In this document: piece after piece, positions 30,753 to 41,321 of the stretch | Layout: every line of letters begins with the position of its first letter | Numbering within the stretch: the first letter of the stretch is position 1 | Assembly: GCF_030419005.1 (NCBI RefSeq) | Contig: NZ_CP106951.1 | Span: forward strand, 4,712,001 to 4,776,000 | Source of the DNA: Eleftheria terrae | Lineage (GTDB): Bacteria > Pseudomonadota > Gammaproteobacteria > Burkholderiales > Burkholderiaceae_C | Length of the DNA stretch: 64,000 nucleotides | Direction: 5' to 3' | Position numbers and translations under genes: made by a program | Notes under the pieces: model-generated | What the model was told of the DNA's origin: nothing | Databases searched by the model: none | What the model saw: the letters and a program-made list of their open reading frames with translations, nothing else

Positions 30753-33284
30753 ATGTTCCACGCCAACACCTTCCTGCTCGCCTGGCGCCAGACCGTGCGC
30801 GACTTCCGCAGCGGCGAACTGCGCCTGCTCATCGTGGCAGTGATGCTCGCGGTGGCCGCGTTGACGGCGGTCGGCTTCTTCGCCGACCGACTCAAGATCG
30901 GGCTGGCGCGCGATGCCCGCCAGCTGCTCGGTGGCGATGTCATCCTGGCCACCGATACGCCGACGCCGGCCGGGTTCGTGGAACGCGCCCGTGCCCTCGG
31001 GCTGGCCACCGCCACCACCGTGTCCTTCCCCAGCATGGCACGCGCCGACGAGGCGCAGGGAGGCGCCAGCCGCCTGGTGTCGGTCAAGGCGGTCAGCCCC
31101 GGCTACCCGCTGCGCGGGGCCCTGCAGGTCAGCCGCGACCTCGAGCAGCCGGGGCACCCCGTGCGTGACATTCCGCCGCGCGGCAGCGTGTGGGTGGACC
31201 CGGGCCTGCTCGAAGCGCTGCAGCTGAAGGTGGGCGATGCGCTGCTGCTCGGTGATGCCCGCCTGCGCATCGACCGCATCCTCACGCTGGAGCCTGACCG
31301 CGGCGCCGGCTTCCTCGGCTTCTCGCCCCGGGTCCTGCTGCAGGAGGCCGACCTGCCGGCCACCGGCCTGATCCAGCCGGCCAGCCGGGTGACCTATCGC
31401 CTGGCGGTGGCCGCCGCCGATGGCCGCGATGCCGACGCGCAGGCCTACACCCGCTGGGCCGAAGCCGAGATCGCCGCCACCAGGTTGCGCGGCGCCCGGG
31501 TGGAGTCACTCGAGTCCGGCCGCCCCGAAATGCGCCAGACGCTCGACCGGGCCGAGAAATTCCTCAACCTGGTGGCGCTGCTGGCGGCCCTGCTGGCCGC
31601 GGTGGCGGTGGCCATCGCCTCGCGCGACTTCGCCAGCCGCCACCTGGACGACTGCGCGATGCTGCGGGTGCTGGGCCAGTCGCAGCGCACCATCGCCCTC
31701 AGCTACGCCCTGGAGTTCGCCGCGGTGGGCCTGCTGGCGAGTGGATTGGGGGTGGCGCTCGGCTTCGCGGTCCACCATGCGTTCGTGGTTCTGCTGGCCG
31801 GCCTGGTCGAGACGGCCCTGCCGGCGGCCAGCGCCTGGCCGGCGCTGTTCGGCCTGGGCGTCGGGCTGACCCTGTTGTTCGGCTTCGGCCTGCCGCCGGT
31901 GCTGCAGCTGGCGCGGGTGCCGCCGCTGCGGGTGATCCGGCGCGATGTCGGCGAACTGAAGCCGGCTTCGCTGCTGGTGCTGGCTGCCGGGGCGCTCGGC
32001 TTCGCCGGCTTGCTGCTGGCCGTTTCGTCCGACCTGCAGCTGGGCCTGATCGCGGTGGGCGGCTTCGCTGCGGCGGTGCTGGTCTTCGCGCTGCTGGCCT
32101 GGCTGGCGGTGCATGTACTGCGCCGCGCGGTGCCCGAGGCGGGAGCACCTCGCTGGCTGGTGCTGGCCACCCGCCAGGTGTGCGCCCGCCCCGGCTTCGC
32201 GGTGCTGCAGGTCTCGGCCCTGGCGGTCGGCCTGCTGGCCCTGGTGCTGCTCGTGCTGCTGCGTACCGACCTGATCGGCAGCTGGCGCGCTGCCACGCCG
32301 CCCGATGCGCCGAACCGGTTCGTCATCAACATCCAGCCCGAGCAGGGCGCCGACTTCCAGCAGGCGCTGCGCCAGGCTGGCGTGCAGCGCTACGACTGGT
32401 ACCCGATGATCCGTGGCCGGCTGGTGGCCATCAACGGCCGCGAGGTCGGCGCGGGCGACTATGCCGAGGCGCGTGCCAAGCGCCTGGTGGACCGCGAGTT
32501 CAACCTCAGCCATGCGGCGGAGATGCCGGCCCACAACCAGCTGGCCGCCGGCCGCTGGGTGCCGGATGAAGCGGATGGCCTGAGCGTGGAGGTCGGCCTG
32601 GCCGAGACGCTGGGCCTGAAGCTGGGCGATCGCCTGCGCTTCGACATCGCCGGCCTGGCCAGCGAAGGCCGCATCACCAGCCTGCGCAAGGTCGACTGGG
32701 CCTCGATGCGGGTGAACTTCTTCGTGATGTTCCCCACCGCCCGCATGGCCGACGTGCCGACCACCTACATCGCCGCCTTCAAGGCGCCCGCCGGTGCCGG
32801 CTTCGACAACCGGTTGAGCCGCGATTTCCCCAACATCACCAGCATCGATGTGTCGGCCTCGCTGGGCCAGGTGCAACGGGTGCTGGACCAGGTGATCCGC
32901 GCGGTGGAGTTCCTCTTCGGCTTCACCCTCGCTGCCGGGCTGGTGGTGCTGTTTGCTGCCGTGGTGGCCACCCGGGAGCAGCGCTCGCGCGAATTCGCGA
33001 TCATGCGGGCGATGGGAGCCGGCCGCGCGCTGCTGGTGCAGGTGCAGCGCGCCGAGCTGCTCGGCGTCGGTGCCCTGGCGGGGCTGCTGGCGTCGCTGGC
33101 TGCAGCGGCAGTGGGCTGGGCGCTGGCGCGTTACGTCTTTGACTTCAGCTGGAACGCCGCGCTGTGGGTGCCGCTGGCCGGTGCGCTGTCCGGTGCGCTG
33201 CTGGCGCTCGCCGCCGGCTGGTGGGGGCTGCGCGAGGTGCTGCGCCGCCCGGTGGTGGAGACTTTGCGAAAAGCTGCCGCCTGA
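30753..33284 (+). CDS. FtsX-type ABC transporter permease (YbbP-like)
   Basis: An 843-aa membrane protein with the ten-segment layout of YbbP: a TM near residue 25 followed by a ~230-aa periplasmic domain, an FtsX core at about 265-390 (LVALLAALLAAVAVAIASRDFA), further TM pairs, a second periplasmic domain (about 515-700) and a final FtsX core (AATREQRSREFAIMRAMGAG). These permeases belong to ABC systems proposed to move lipids or lipoprotein-like cargo or to couple signals across the membrane. The partner ATPase (YbbA) is absent here. ATG at 30753 chosen at the conserved N-terminus. Ordinary 171-bp gap to the divergent gene. Confidence 0.9.
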   Translation: MFHANTFLLAWRQTVRDFRSGELRLLIVAVMLAVAALTAVGFFADRLKIGLARDARQLLGGDVILATDTPTPAGFVERARALGLATATTVSFPSMARADEAQGGASRLVSVKAVSPGYPLRGALQVSRDLEQPGHPVRDIPPRGSVWVDPGLLEALQLKVGDALLLGDARLRIDRILTLEPDRGAGFLGFSPRVLLQEADLPATGLIQPASRVTYRLAVAAADGRDADAQAYTRWAEAEIAATRLRGARVESLESGRPEMRQTLDRAEKFLNLVALLAALLAAVAVAIASRDFASRHLDDCAMLRVLGQSQRTIALSYALEFAAVGLLASGLGVALGFAVHHAFVVLLAGLVETALPAASAWPALFGLGVGLTLLFGFGLPPVLQLARVPPLRVIRRDVGELKPASLLVLAAGALGFAGLLLAVSSDLQLGLIAVGGFAAAVLVFALLAWLAVHVLRRAVPEAGAPRWLVLATRQVCARPGFAVLQVSALAVGLLALVLLVLLRTDLIGSWRAATPPDAPNRFVINIQPEQGADFQQALRQAGVQRYDWYPMIRGRLVAINGREVGAGDYAEARAKRLVDREFNLSHAAEMPAHNQLAAGRWVPDEADGLSVEVGLAETLGLKLGDRLRFDIAGLASEGRITSLRKVDWASMRVNFFVMFPTARMADVPTTYIAAFKAPAGAGFDNRLSRDFPNITSIDVSASLGQVQRVLDQVIRAVEFLFGFTLAAGLVVLFAAVVATREQRSREFAIMRAMGAGRALLVQVQRAELLGVGALAGLLASLAAAAVGWALARYVFDFSWNAALWVPLAGALSGALLALAAGWWGLREVLRRPVVETLRKAAA

Positions 33285-33439
33285 ACCCGGCCTGACTGAA
33301 AAATTTGCCGCTTCGCCCTTCAGTTTCCCGGAGGGTCTTCCGATAAGCAGCGAACAAGGGGGCGGAGGCGGCCTTTTTCGCCGCCGTGCCACCCCCGGGC
33401 CCGCTGATAGACTCAGCCCACCTTTTCCCTGACTGCACT

Positions 33440-34186
33440 GTGGATTTCCCGCCTGCTTCTTCTGTGGTGAACCTGGACGAGCTGATGCTCGAACAGGCGC
33501 TGACGCTGCTGCAGCAGGGGGGCTACCCGCTGCCGCACCGCGACGACGGGCCGCTGGCGGCCTGGTTGCAGGCCGTGCTCGACGGCCTGTGCGACATGTC
33601 GCTGCGCGACGCACTCACCGGGCTGACCAACCGGCGCCATTTCCGCGCGGTGCTGGAGCGCGAGATCGACCGCGTCGCCCGCACCGGCGAATCGGCACTG
33701 CTGCTGATCATCGACATCGACCATTTCAAGCGCATCAACGACACGCACGGCCACGAGTCCGGCGACCAGGTGATCCAGGCCGTCGGCCGCCGGCTGAGCG
33801 AATGCGTGCGGCCGATGGACACGGTGGCCCGCTACGGCGGCGAGGAGTTCTCGATCGTGCTGCCCAACTGCCAGCCGACCTTCGGCCAGGCGGTGGCCGA
33901 GCGCATGCGCTCGGCCATCGAGGGCCGTCCGGTCAAGCTGACCTCGGGCTTCGAGGCACACATCACCGCCAGCGTCGGTGGCGCCTATGCGCCACAGTGG
34001 GTGCGCTCTTCGGTGTCGCTGTGGATGGAGCGTGCCGACCTGCAGCTGTATTGCGCCAAGAGCGAGGGCCGCAACCGCGTCTGCCTGGAGCAGGCCGCCA
34101 TCAGCAGCGTGAGCGCCGAAGAAAAGAGCATGCTGTTTGGGGTCACCACCTCCGGCGAGATGCAGGAGGAACCGAGCGATGAATGA
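33440..34186 (+). CDS. Diguanylate cyclase (GGDEF domain)
   Basis: A 248-aa cytosolic protein; about 75 N-terminal helical residues precede a GGDEF domain (about 80-235). The active-site loop is RYGGEEFSIVLPN, and an RxxD inhibitory I-site (RPMD) sits at the canonical distance before it, so an active, product-inhibited c-di-GMP synthase is expected. DALTGLTNRRHF opens the domain. The start is uncertain: GTG at 33440 is used, an ATG at about 33486 is the alternative. Its last codons overlap the FleN/MinD-like gene by 8 bp, so the two are translationally coupled. Confidence 0.9.
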   Translation: MDFPPASSVVNLDELMLEQALTLLQQGGYPLPHRDDGPLAAWLQAVLDGLCDMSLRDALTGLTNRRHFRAVLEREIDRVARTGESALLLIIDIDHFKRINDTHGHESGDQVIQAVGRRLSECVRPMDTVARYGGEEFSIVLPNCQPTFGQAVAERMRSAIEGRPVKLTSGFEAHITASVGGAYAPQWVRSSVSLWMERADLQLYCAKSEGRNRVCLEQAAISSVSAEEKSMLFGVTTSGEMQEEPSDE

Positions 34187-35000
34187 ACCTATGAACGCCC
34201 GCTCAGCATCCACCGGCTCGGACGGCGGCAAGAAGGCCTGGGTGGTGGCGATCACCAGCGGCAAGGGTGGCGTCGGCAAGACCTTCGTCTCGGCCAACCT
34301 GGCCGCGGGCCTGGCCAAGCGCGGGCACAAGGTGCTGGTGCTGGATGCCGACCTGGGCCTGGCCAACCTCGACGTGGTGCTGAACCTCTTCCCCAAGATC
34401 ACGCTGCACGACGTCTTCACCGGCAAGGCCTCGCTCGATGAAGCGGTGCTGGCCGCGCCGGGCGGCTTCTCGGTGCTGCTGGCCGGCTCCGGGCTGGTGG
34501 AGTACTCACGCCTCACGCCCGAGGTGCGCGACAAGTTCCAGTCCGTCATCGCAACCTTGGTGCCGCGCTACGACTATGTGCTGCTCGACACTGGCGCCGG
34601 CATCTCCGACGTGGTGCTGTATGCGGTGTCGCTGGCTGACGAAGTGGCGGTGGTGGCGACGCCGGAGCCCACCTCGCTGACCGACGCCTATGCCACCATC
34701 AAGGTGCTGGCCACCCAGCAGCGCCGCCGCATGCTGCGCCTGGTGATCAACCAAGTGGCGCGCCCGGGTGACGGCAAGGCCATCGCGCAGCAGCTGCAGA
34801 ACGTGGTGGACCGGTTCGTCTCCACACCGGGTGGCGACCCGGTGCGGCTCTCGCACCTGGGCGACATTCCGCTCGATCCGTCGGTGCGCGAGGCGGTGCA
34901 GCGCCGCCAGCTCTTGCTGGAGCTGTTGCCCGGCTCGGCGGCCGCGCAGGGCGTGAAGGCCATCGCCGCAAAGATCGACACGCCGAGCGACCGGCCCTGA
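34179..35000 (+). CDS. MinD/ParA-family ATPase, FleN/FlhG-like
   Basis: A 273-aa deviant-Walker ATPase: ITSGKGGVGKTFVSANLA (Walker A with signature Lys, about residue 27), LVLDADLGLANLD and DYVLLDTGAG. The C-terminal part (LVINQV, GDIPLDPSVREAV) matches FleN/FlhG, which set flagellar number by restraining FlhF or FleQ. No flagellar genes are in the window, and a MinD-amphipathic tail is not obvious. ATG at 34179 with AGGAGGA upstream; it overlaps the diguanylate cyclase gene, hinting at a joint role in c-di-GMP-linked surface behaviour (inference). Confidence 0.9.
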   Translation: MNEPMNARSASTGSDGGKKAWVVAITSGKGGVGKTFVSANLAAGLAKRGHKVLVLDADLGLANLDVVLNLFPKITLHDVFTGKASLDEAVLAAPGGFSVLLAGSGLVEYSRLTPEVRDKFQSVIATLVPRYDYVLLDTGAGISDVVLYAVSLADEVAVVATPEPTSLTDAYATIKVLATQQRRRMLRLVINQVARPGDGKAIAQQLQNVVDRFVSTPGGDPVRLSHLGDIPLDPSVREAVQRRQLLLELLPGSAAAQGVKAIAAKIDTPSDRP

Positions 35001-35095
35001 GGCCGGGCAGCCAGCCGCCGCCTCCCCCGTTGCGGGCGATGGCGGCGCCGCCGCGCCTTCCTACAATGGCGCCGTCTGTTTCTCAGGGAGGTTCC

Positions 35096-36439
35096 ATGGA
35101 CGTTCCGCATGACCTGGCCACGCGCCTGCACCGCAACCGGCTGACCCGGCGCGATACCTTGTGGCTGTTCGGCGCCAGCACGGCCGGCGTGGCCCTGCTG
35201 CAGGGCTGCGCCACCTCGCCGGTGACGGGCCAGAGCATCGTTGTCGGCCTCAGCGAGGCGCAGGAGCGCCAGATCGACGAGCAGCAGGCGCCGCACCAGT
35301 TCTCGCAAGACCTCGGCTCGGTGCAGGACGGTGGGGTCAACCGCTATGTGGCCGACGTCGGCCAGCGCCTGCACCAGCAGTCGCACCGGCAGCAGATGCC
35401 GTATTCCTACCGCGTGCTGAACGCCAACTATGTGAACGCCTACACCTTCCCGGCCGGGGCGGTGGGCGTGACCCGCGGCATCATGTCGGAGCTGCACGAC
35501 GAGTCCGAGCTGGCCGCGCTGCTGGGCCACGAGCTCGGCCACGTCAACGCCCGCCATGCCGCGCAACGCCAGGGCCAGGCGATGGTGGCGCAGGCGGTGG
35601 TGACGGGCCTGAACGTGGCGGTGTCCAGCTCGCAATGGGGCGCGCTCGCCGGCCTGGGCAGCCAGATCGGCGCCAGCGCGCTGCTGTCGAGCTACTCGCG
35701 CGACAACGAACGCGAGGCCGACGCGCTGGGGCAGGAGTACATGACCCGGGCCGGCTACCCGGCCACCGGCATGACGCAGTTGCACCAGATCCTGGTCGAC
35801 CAGCAGAAGGAAACCCCCAGCCTGCTGGAGACGATGTTCTCCTCCCACCCGATGAGCACCGAGCGGCGCGACACCGCCCAGCGCCTGGCCGAGACCCGCT
35901 ACGGCGCGACCAAGGGCGCGCCCGCCGGCCGTGAGCGCTTCATGGACCACACCGCCGGCCTGCGGCGCATCAAGCCCACCATCGACGCCTGCAAGAACGG
36001 CGAGACGGCCATGGCCAAGAAGGCGCATGGCGACGCGCAGGCGCAGTTCGCCAGCGCCCTCAAGCGCACCCCGCAGGACTACGCTGCCAACCTGCGCATG
36101 GCGCAGTGCCTGCAGGCGCAGGGCAATACCCAGGAGGCGCGCCGCTATGCCGACGCGGCCAAGACCGTGTACCCCCAGGAGGCGCAGGCCCGCAAGCTGG
36201 CCGGCGTGCTGGCGCTCGGTGCGCGCCAGCCCGAGCGGGCGTACGAGGACCTGGACGCCTTCGACCGGCTGCTGCCGGGGGACCCGGGCGTGACCTTCCT
36301 GAAGGGCGTGTCGCTCGAGGGGATGGGCGACAAGGCGCGCGCCGCGCGCCAGTACAACAGCTACCTGCGCATGACGCAGCGTGGCGACGCCGCCAGCTAT
36401 TCGGCCAACCGGCTGAAGGCCTGGGGCTACCTGAAGTAG
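35096..36439 (+). CDS. M48-family metalloprotease lipoprotein with C-terminal TPR-like region
   Basis: A 447-aa protein resembling BepA/LoiP-type envelope proteases. The N-terminus combines an RR motif (TRRDTLWLF) with a lipobox LLQGC, so it may be a Tat-exported lipoprotein. The zinc motif HELGH is at LLGHELGHVNARHAA (about residue 145) and the third ligand Glu in NEREADALG. About 140 C-terminal residues form TPR-like helix pairs (DAQAQFASALKRTPQDYAANLRMAQC). Expected role is quality control of outer-membrane proteins. ATG at 35096. The hemoglobin gene starts 4 bp after the stop. Confidence 0.93.
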   Translation: MDVPHDLATRLHRNRLTRRDTLWLFGASTAGVALLQGCATSPVTGQSIVVGLSEAQERQIDEQQAPHQFSQDLGSVQDGGVNRYVADVGQRLHQQSHRQQMPYSYRVLNANYVNAYTFPAGAVGVTRGIMSELHDESELAALLGHELGHVNARHAAQRQGQAMVAQAVVTGLNVAVSSSQWGALAGLGSQIGASALLSSYSRDNEREADALGQEYMTRAGYPATGMTQLHQILVDQQKETPSLLETMFSSHPMSTERRDTAQRLAETRYGATKGAPAGRERFMDHTAGLRRIKPTIDACKNGETAMAKKAHGDAQAQFASALKRTPQDYAANLRMAQCLQAQGNTQEARRYADAAKTVYPQEAQARKLAGVLALGARQPERAYEDLDAFDRLLPGDPGVTFLKGVSLEGMGDKARAARQYNSYLRMTQRGDAASYSANRLKAWGYLK

Positions 36440-36443
36440 TGAG

Positions 36444-36860
36444 ATGTCCTTGGAAGATGTGAACGACCGCGGCGAGCCGGCCGTCTCGGCTTTCGACCTG
36501 CTGGGCGGCGAGCCCAAGGTGCGCGAGCTGGTGGACCGGTTCTACGACCTGATGGAGCTGGAGCCGGCCTGGGCCGAGCTGCGCGCGCTGCATCCCACCA
36601 CGCTCGAGGGCTCGCGCGACAAGCTGCACTGGTTCCTGTGCGGCTGGCTCGGCGGGCCGCAGCACTACATCGAGCGCTTCGGCCATCCGCGCCTGCGAGC
36701 GCGGCACCTGCCGTTCGCCATCGGCATCAAGGAGCGCGACCAGTGGATGGCCTGCATGGAGCAGGCCATGCGCGAAGTGGGCATGGACCCCGCCTTCGCC
36801 GAGCGGCTGAAGGCGTCGTTCTTCAATACCGCGGACTGGATGCGCAACAAGGGCGTGTGA
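36444..36860 (+). CDS. Group II truncated hemoglobin
   Basis: A 138-aa globin. Typical group II (YjbI-like) sequence: RFYDLMELEP (helix B with Tyr), LHPTTLEGSRDKLHWFLCGWLGGPQHY (E helix), FGHPRLRARHLPF (proximal His F8) and ERDQWMACM (Trp G8). It binds O2 or NO and may act in NO detoxification or redox protection. It starts 4 bp after the M48 protease stop, so the pair share a transcript. Confidence 0.95.
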   Translation: MSLEDVNDRGEPAVSAFDLLGGEPKVRELVDRFYDLMELEPAWAELRALHPTTLEGSRDKLHWFLCGWLGGPQHYIERFGHPRLRARHLPFAIGIKERDQWMACMEQAMREVGMDPAFAERLKASFFNTADWMRNKGV

Positions 36861-36881
36861 GGGGCGGCTGCCGCCTTCGCC

Positions 36882-37547
36882 TCACTCCGGATGCCGCGCC
36901 CGCGGCGGCTCGGTGCTCGGGCGCAGCAGCACCACCAGCGCGCCGTTGCCGCCTTCGGACGCGCGCGCCTGCACGAAGGCGATGACGTCGTTCTTCTGCA
37001 CCAGCCAGCTGCGCACTTTCGCCTTGAGCACCGGCTCGCGGCCGGGCGAGCCGTTGCCCTTGCCGTGGATCACGCGCACGCAGCGCACGCCGTGGCGCAC
37101 CGCCTCGCGCAGGAACTCGGCCAGCTGCTCGCGCGCCTCGTCGCGGCGCAGGCCATGCAGGTCGATCTCGCGCTGGATGACCCACTCGCCGCGGCGCAGC
37201 CGCTTGACCACCTCGAAGCTGATGCCGGGCCGGCGGAAGGACAGCGCGGCATCGGTCTCCAGCAGCGATTCGACGTCGAATTCGTCGGAGATGGCTTCGC
37301 GCAGCACCTCCTGCTCGTCGAGCCGGCGCTGGAAGGGCACCGGCTCCGGCAGCGGGCGGCGGATCTCGGCCAGGCCGCGTTCCTTCAGTGCGGTGATGCG
37401 GCCGACGCTGCGCACGAACAGCTCGCGCTCGCGGCGGGCGCGCTCCTCGGCGGCGCGGCGCTCGGCCTCGCGTTGCTGCGCCTCGCGGGCTTGTTCCTGC
37501 AGCAACTTCCTGACGGCGCCCAACTCGGCAAAGCTCTTGGCCTTCAT
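36882..37547 (-). CDS. Smr domain protein
   Basis: A 221-aa protein. The first ~70 residues are a charged Glu/Arg/Ala coiled coil. The C-terminal Smr domain (about 135-215) has IDLHGLRRDEAREQLAEFL and VRVIHGKGNGSPG, the MutS2-like nuclease/RNA-binding motif DxH and GxG. Possible roles are structure-specific nicking or rescue of collided ribosomes, as for other Smr proteins. ATG at 37547 with GGGAGGC directly upstream. It is 10 bp downstream of radC on the same strand. Confidence 0.92.
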   Translation of the reverse strand: MKAKSFAELGAVRKLLQEQAREAQQREAERRAAEERARRERELFVRSVGRITALKERGLAEIRRPLPEPVPFQRRLDEQEVLREAISDEFDVESLLETDAALSFRRPGISFEVVKRLRRGEWVIQREIDLHGLRRDEAREQLAEFLREAVRHGVRCVRVIHGKGNGSPGREPVLKAKVRSWLVQKNDVIAFVQARASEGGNGALVVLLRPSTEPPRARHPE

Positions 37548-37557
37548 GCCTCCCACC

Positions 37558-38232
37558 TTACAGCAGCCCGCGCTCGGAGAAGGAGACGGCCTGGCCATGC
37601 CCGACCACGATGTGGTCGAGCACCTTGACATCGATCAGCGCCAGTGCGGAGGACAGCGAGCGGGTGAGGTATTCGTCGGCCTTGGACGGCTCGGCGATGC
37701 CCGAGGGATGGTTGTGCGACAGGATCACGGCGGCCGCATTGTGCGCCAAGGCGCGCTTGACCACTTCGCGCGGGTAGACGCTGGCTTCGGTCAAGGTGCC
37801 GCGAAACAGCTCCTCCAGCGCCAGGAGGCGGTGCTGCGCATCAAGGAACAGCACCGCGAACACCTCGTGCGGCCGGGCCGCCAGCTGCAGCCGCAGGTAG
37901 TGCTTGACCTGCTCGGCGCATTCGAAGGCGGGGCGCGCCTGCAACTGCTCGGCCAGGGCGCGGCGGGCCAGCTCGCTCACGGCCAGCAGCTCCGCGCGCT
38001 TGGCCGGCCCCAGGCCCTTGATGGTGGCCAGGGCCGACGGCTCGGCGCATAGCAGGCCGCCGATACCGCCGAAGTCCTCCAGCAGCTGCCCGGCCAGCTG
38101 CAGGACGGAGCAGCCCGGCAGGCCGGTGCGCAGCAGCAGGGCAAGGAGCTCCGCATCGGCCAGGGCGGCCGGCCCCAGGGCCAGCAGCTTCTCGCGCGGA
38201 CGGGCATCGAGGGGCAATTCGTGAAGGCGCAT
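37558..38232 (-). CDS. radC: RadC family JAB-domain protein
   Basis: A 224-aa protein with an N-terminal UPF0758/HhH region ([30 protein letters not shown]) and a C-terminal JAMM metalloprotease-like domain with [17 protein letters not shown] as the metal motif. Despite the name, a DNA-repair role is not proven. I start at ATG 38232 ([15 protein letters not shown]), the usual family N-terminus; an ATG 11 codons upstream is in frame. Upstream of the Smr gene in the same orientation. Confidence 0.93.
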   Translation of the reverse strand: MRLHELPLDARPREKLLALGPAALADAELLALLLRTGLPGCSVLQLAGQLLEDFGGIGGLLCAEPSALATIKGLGPAKRAELLAVSELARRALAEQLQARPAFECAEQVKHYLRLQLAARPHEVFAVLFLDAQHRLLALEELFRGTLTEASVYPREVVKRALAHNAAAVILSHNHPSGIAEPSKADEYLTRSLSSALALIDVKVLDHIVVGHGQAVSFSERGLL

Positions 38233-38277
38233 GACCCGGGTCAGAGTAGGCGACGGCACGTGCATCGACGGGACTTT

Positions 38278-38283
38278 TACAAT
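38278..38283 (+). promoter_or_regulatory. Candidate -10 element of slpA-ispH
   Basis: TACAAT matches the sigma-70 -10 consensus at 5 of 6 bases; no good -35 lies 17 bp upstream. A start site near 38290 would leave a leader with GAGG at 38303-38306 before the GTG start codon of slpA at 38315. This supports that start over the ATG at 38282, which would overlap the -10. Confidence 0.4.
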
Positions 38284-38314
38284 GCACCCAGTCCATAAAA
38301 CCGAGGTACCTCTG

Positions 38315-38758
38315 GTGGCCGCAGTACAACCCGGGTCCTTCCTGACCCTGCATTACCGACTCGCCGGCCCGGACGGGGCCGACATCATCAATACCTTCAA
38401 CGACAAGCCGGCGACGCTGTCGATGGGCACCGGCGAGCTGGCGCCCGCGATGGAGCAGCGCCTGCTGGGCCTGGAGGAGGGCAGCCGCGCCACCTTCGAG
38501 CTGGCACCGGGCGAGGCGTTCGGCGAGCGCAACCCCGAGATGCTGCAGCGGGTGAAGCGCACGCTGATGGACCAGCTGGGCGACCCCGACGAGACCTACC
38601 ACGTCGGCGACGTGGTGCAGTTTCCGACGCCCGACGGCAGCGCCAGCTATGCCGGCGTGGTGCGCGAGATCGGCGATGACTGGTTGCTGTTCGACTTCAA
38701 CCACCCGCTGGCCGGCCAGCCGGTCAGCTTCGAAGTGCAATTGATCGGGGTGCTGTGA
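38315..38758 (+). CDS. slpA: FKBP-type peptidyl-prolyl isomerase, SlpA/SlyD family
   Basis: A 147-aa prolyl isomerase and chaperone. The FKBP core starts at [13 protein letters not shown] and includes [26 protein letters not shown] and [16 protein letters not shown], with an IF (insert-in-flap) chaperone segment between. GTG at 38315 (GAGG 8 bases upstream) is preferred to ATG 38282. It precedes ispH by 2 bp, the conserved order in many Proteobacteria. Confidence 0.9.
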   Translation: MAAVQPGSFLTLHYRLAGPDGADIINTFNDKPATLSMGTGELAPAMEQRLLGLEEGSRATFELAPGEAFGERNPEMLQRVKRTLMDQLGDPDETYHVGDVVQFPTPDGSASYAGVVREIGDDWLLFDFNHPLAGQPVSFEVQLIGVL

Positions 38759-38760
38759 AC

Positions 38761-39711
38761 ATGCAAGCGCTGGAGCGTGAAATCCTGCTCGCCGAGCCGC
38801 GCGGCTTCTGTGCTGGCGTGGACCGGGCGATCGAGATCGTGGAGCGGGCCCTGCAGCAGTTTGGCGCGCCGATCTACGTGCGCCACGAGATCGTGCACAA
38901 CACCTATGTGGTGGCCGACCTGAAGGCCAAGGGCGCGATCTTCATCGAGGACCTGTCGGAGGTGCCGCCCGGCGCCACGCTCGTCTTCAGCGCGCACGGC
39001 GTCAGCAAGGCCGTGCGCACCGAGGCGGCCGGCCGGGGTTTCCAGGTCTTCGATGCCACCTGCCCGCTGGTGACCAAGGTGCATGTGGAGGTGGCCAAGC
39101 TGCACAAGGAAGGCTACGAGTTCATCATGATCGGCCACAAGGGGCACCCCGAGGTCGAGGGCACGATGGGCCAGCTGAGCGACGGCATCTACCTGGTGGA
39201 GGAGGTGGCCGACGTCGCGCGCATCGAGGTGCGCGACCCGACCCGCCTGGCGGTGGTGACGCAGACCACGCTGAGCGTGGACGACGCGGCCGAGATCATG
39301 GCCGCCGTGAAGGCCCGCTTCCCGCAGGTGCGGGAGCCCAAGCAGCAGGACATCTGCTATGCCACGCAGAACCGGCAGGATGCGGTGAAGGTGCTGGCGC
39401 CGCAGGTGGACATCGTCATCGTGGTGGGCAGTCCCACCAGCTCCAACAGCAACCGCCTGCGCGAGGTGGCCAGCCGGCTGGGCACCGAAGCCCACATGGT
39501 GGACCAGCCGGACGACTTGCGGCCAGAGTGGTTCGAGGGCAGGCGCCGGGTCGGTCTGACGGCCGGCGCTTCGGCGCCGGACATCCTGGTGCGCCAGGTC
39601 ATCGAGCGGGTGAAGTCGCTCGGCGCGGTCTCCGTGCGGCGCATGGAAGGCGTGGAGGAGACGGTGCGCTTTCCGCTGCCCAAGGGCCTGGGGGGCAGCG
39701 GGCTGCGCTGA
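38761..39711 (+). CDS. ispH: 4-hydroxy-3-methylbut-2-enyl diphosphate reductase
   Basis: Last enzyme of the MEP isoprenoid pathway; reduces HMBPP to IPP and DMAPP with an iron-sulfur cluster. The 316-aa protein shows the three cluster Cys at [25 protein letters not shown] and [10 protein letters not shown], and substrate His at [10 protein letters not shown] and IGHKGHPEV. Full-length. ATG at 38761 (a GTG two codons upstream overlaps slpA). Translated directly after slpA. Confidence 0.97.
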   Translation: MQALEREILLAEPRGFCAGVDRAIEIVERALQQFGAPIYVRHEIVHNTYVVADLKAKGAIFIEDLSEVPPGATLVFSAHGVSKAVRTEAAGRGFQVFDATCPLVTKVHVEVAKLHKEGYEFIMIGHKGHPEVEGTMGQLSDGIYLVEEVADVARIEVRDPTRLAVVTQTTLSVDDAAEIMAAVKARFPQVREPKQQDICYATQNRQDAVKVLAPQVDIVIVVGSPTSSNSNRLREVASRLGTEAHMVDQPDDLRPEWFEGRRRVGLTAGASAPDILVRQVIERVKSLGAVSVRRMEGVEETVRFPLPKGLGGSGLR

Positions 39712-39754
39712 GGCCCGGCCTACATACAATCCGGCTTCTTTCCAGGACCCCTAA

Positions 39755-41092
<1,338 letters not shown>

Positions 41093-41184
41093 TGCGCTAC
41101 AATCGTGAGCTTCGCTACATAGCGACGACCCGATTGCAACGACGTTCTCTGTGCTCCGCGTAGAGAGGGCGCCGAAGAATCCCA

Positions 41185-41275
41185 GGAAAGGTGGCAGAGT
41201 GGTCGAATGCGCCGGACTCGAAATCCGGTATACGGTTATACCGTATCGAGGGTTCGAATCCCTCCCTTTCCGCCA
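41185..41275 (+). tRNA. tRNA-Ser(CGA)
   Basis: A 91-nt class II tRNA. Acceptor stem GGAAAGG (41185-41191) pairs with CCTTTCC (41265-41271), followed by G and an encoded CCA (41273-41275). Anticodon stem CCGGA/TCCGG encloses the loop CTCGAAA with anticodon CGA at 41219-41221. A long variable arm and GGTTCGAATCC T-arm are present. It reads UCG codons. A terminator follows at 41280 and the integrase gene begins 46 bp beyond, so its 3' end is the probable attachment site. Confidence 0.97.
41250..41275. other. Probable attL (3' end of tRNA-Ser)
   Basis: The T-arm and acceptor 3' half are the usual crossover point for tyrosine integrases encoded immediately downstream of a tRNA gene. The core length cannot be set because attR is outside the window. 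Confidence 0.4.
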
Positions 41276-41279
41276 AGAT

Positions 41280-41311
41280 AAGCCGTTGATTTTCAACGGC
41301 TTTTTCTTTTT
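41280..41311 (+). terminator. Rho-independent terminator of tRNA-Ser
   Basis: AAGCCGTTGA (41280-41289) pairs perfectly with TCAACGGCTT (41293-41302) over a TTT loop, followed by TTTTTCTTTTT. Strong on the plus strand; on the minus strand the tail is poor, so it is not a good terminator for the integrase transcript. Confidence 0.9.
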
Positions 41312-41321
41312 CCGGCGTCCG

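Noticed and set aside
33356..33385. GGCGGC/GCCGCC hairpin with T-run as terminator of the permease gene
   Set aside because: The T-run lies inside the loop rather than behind the stem, so it does not look like a rho-independent terminator.
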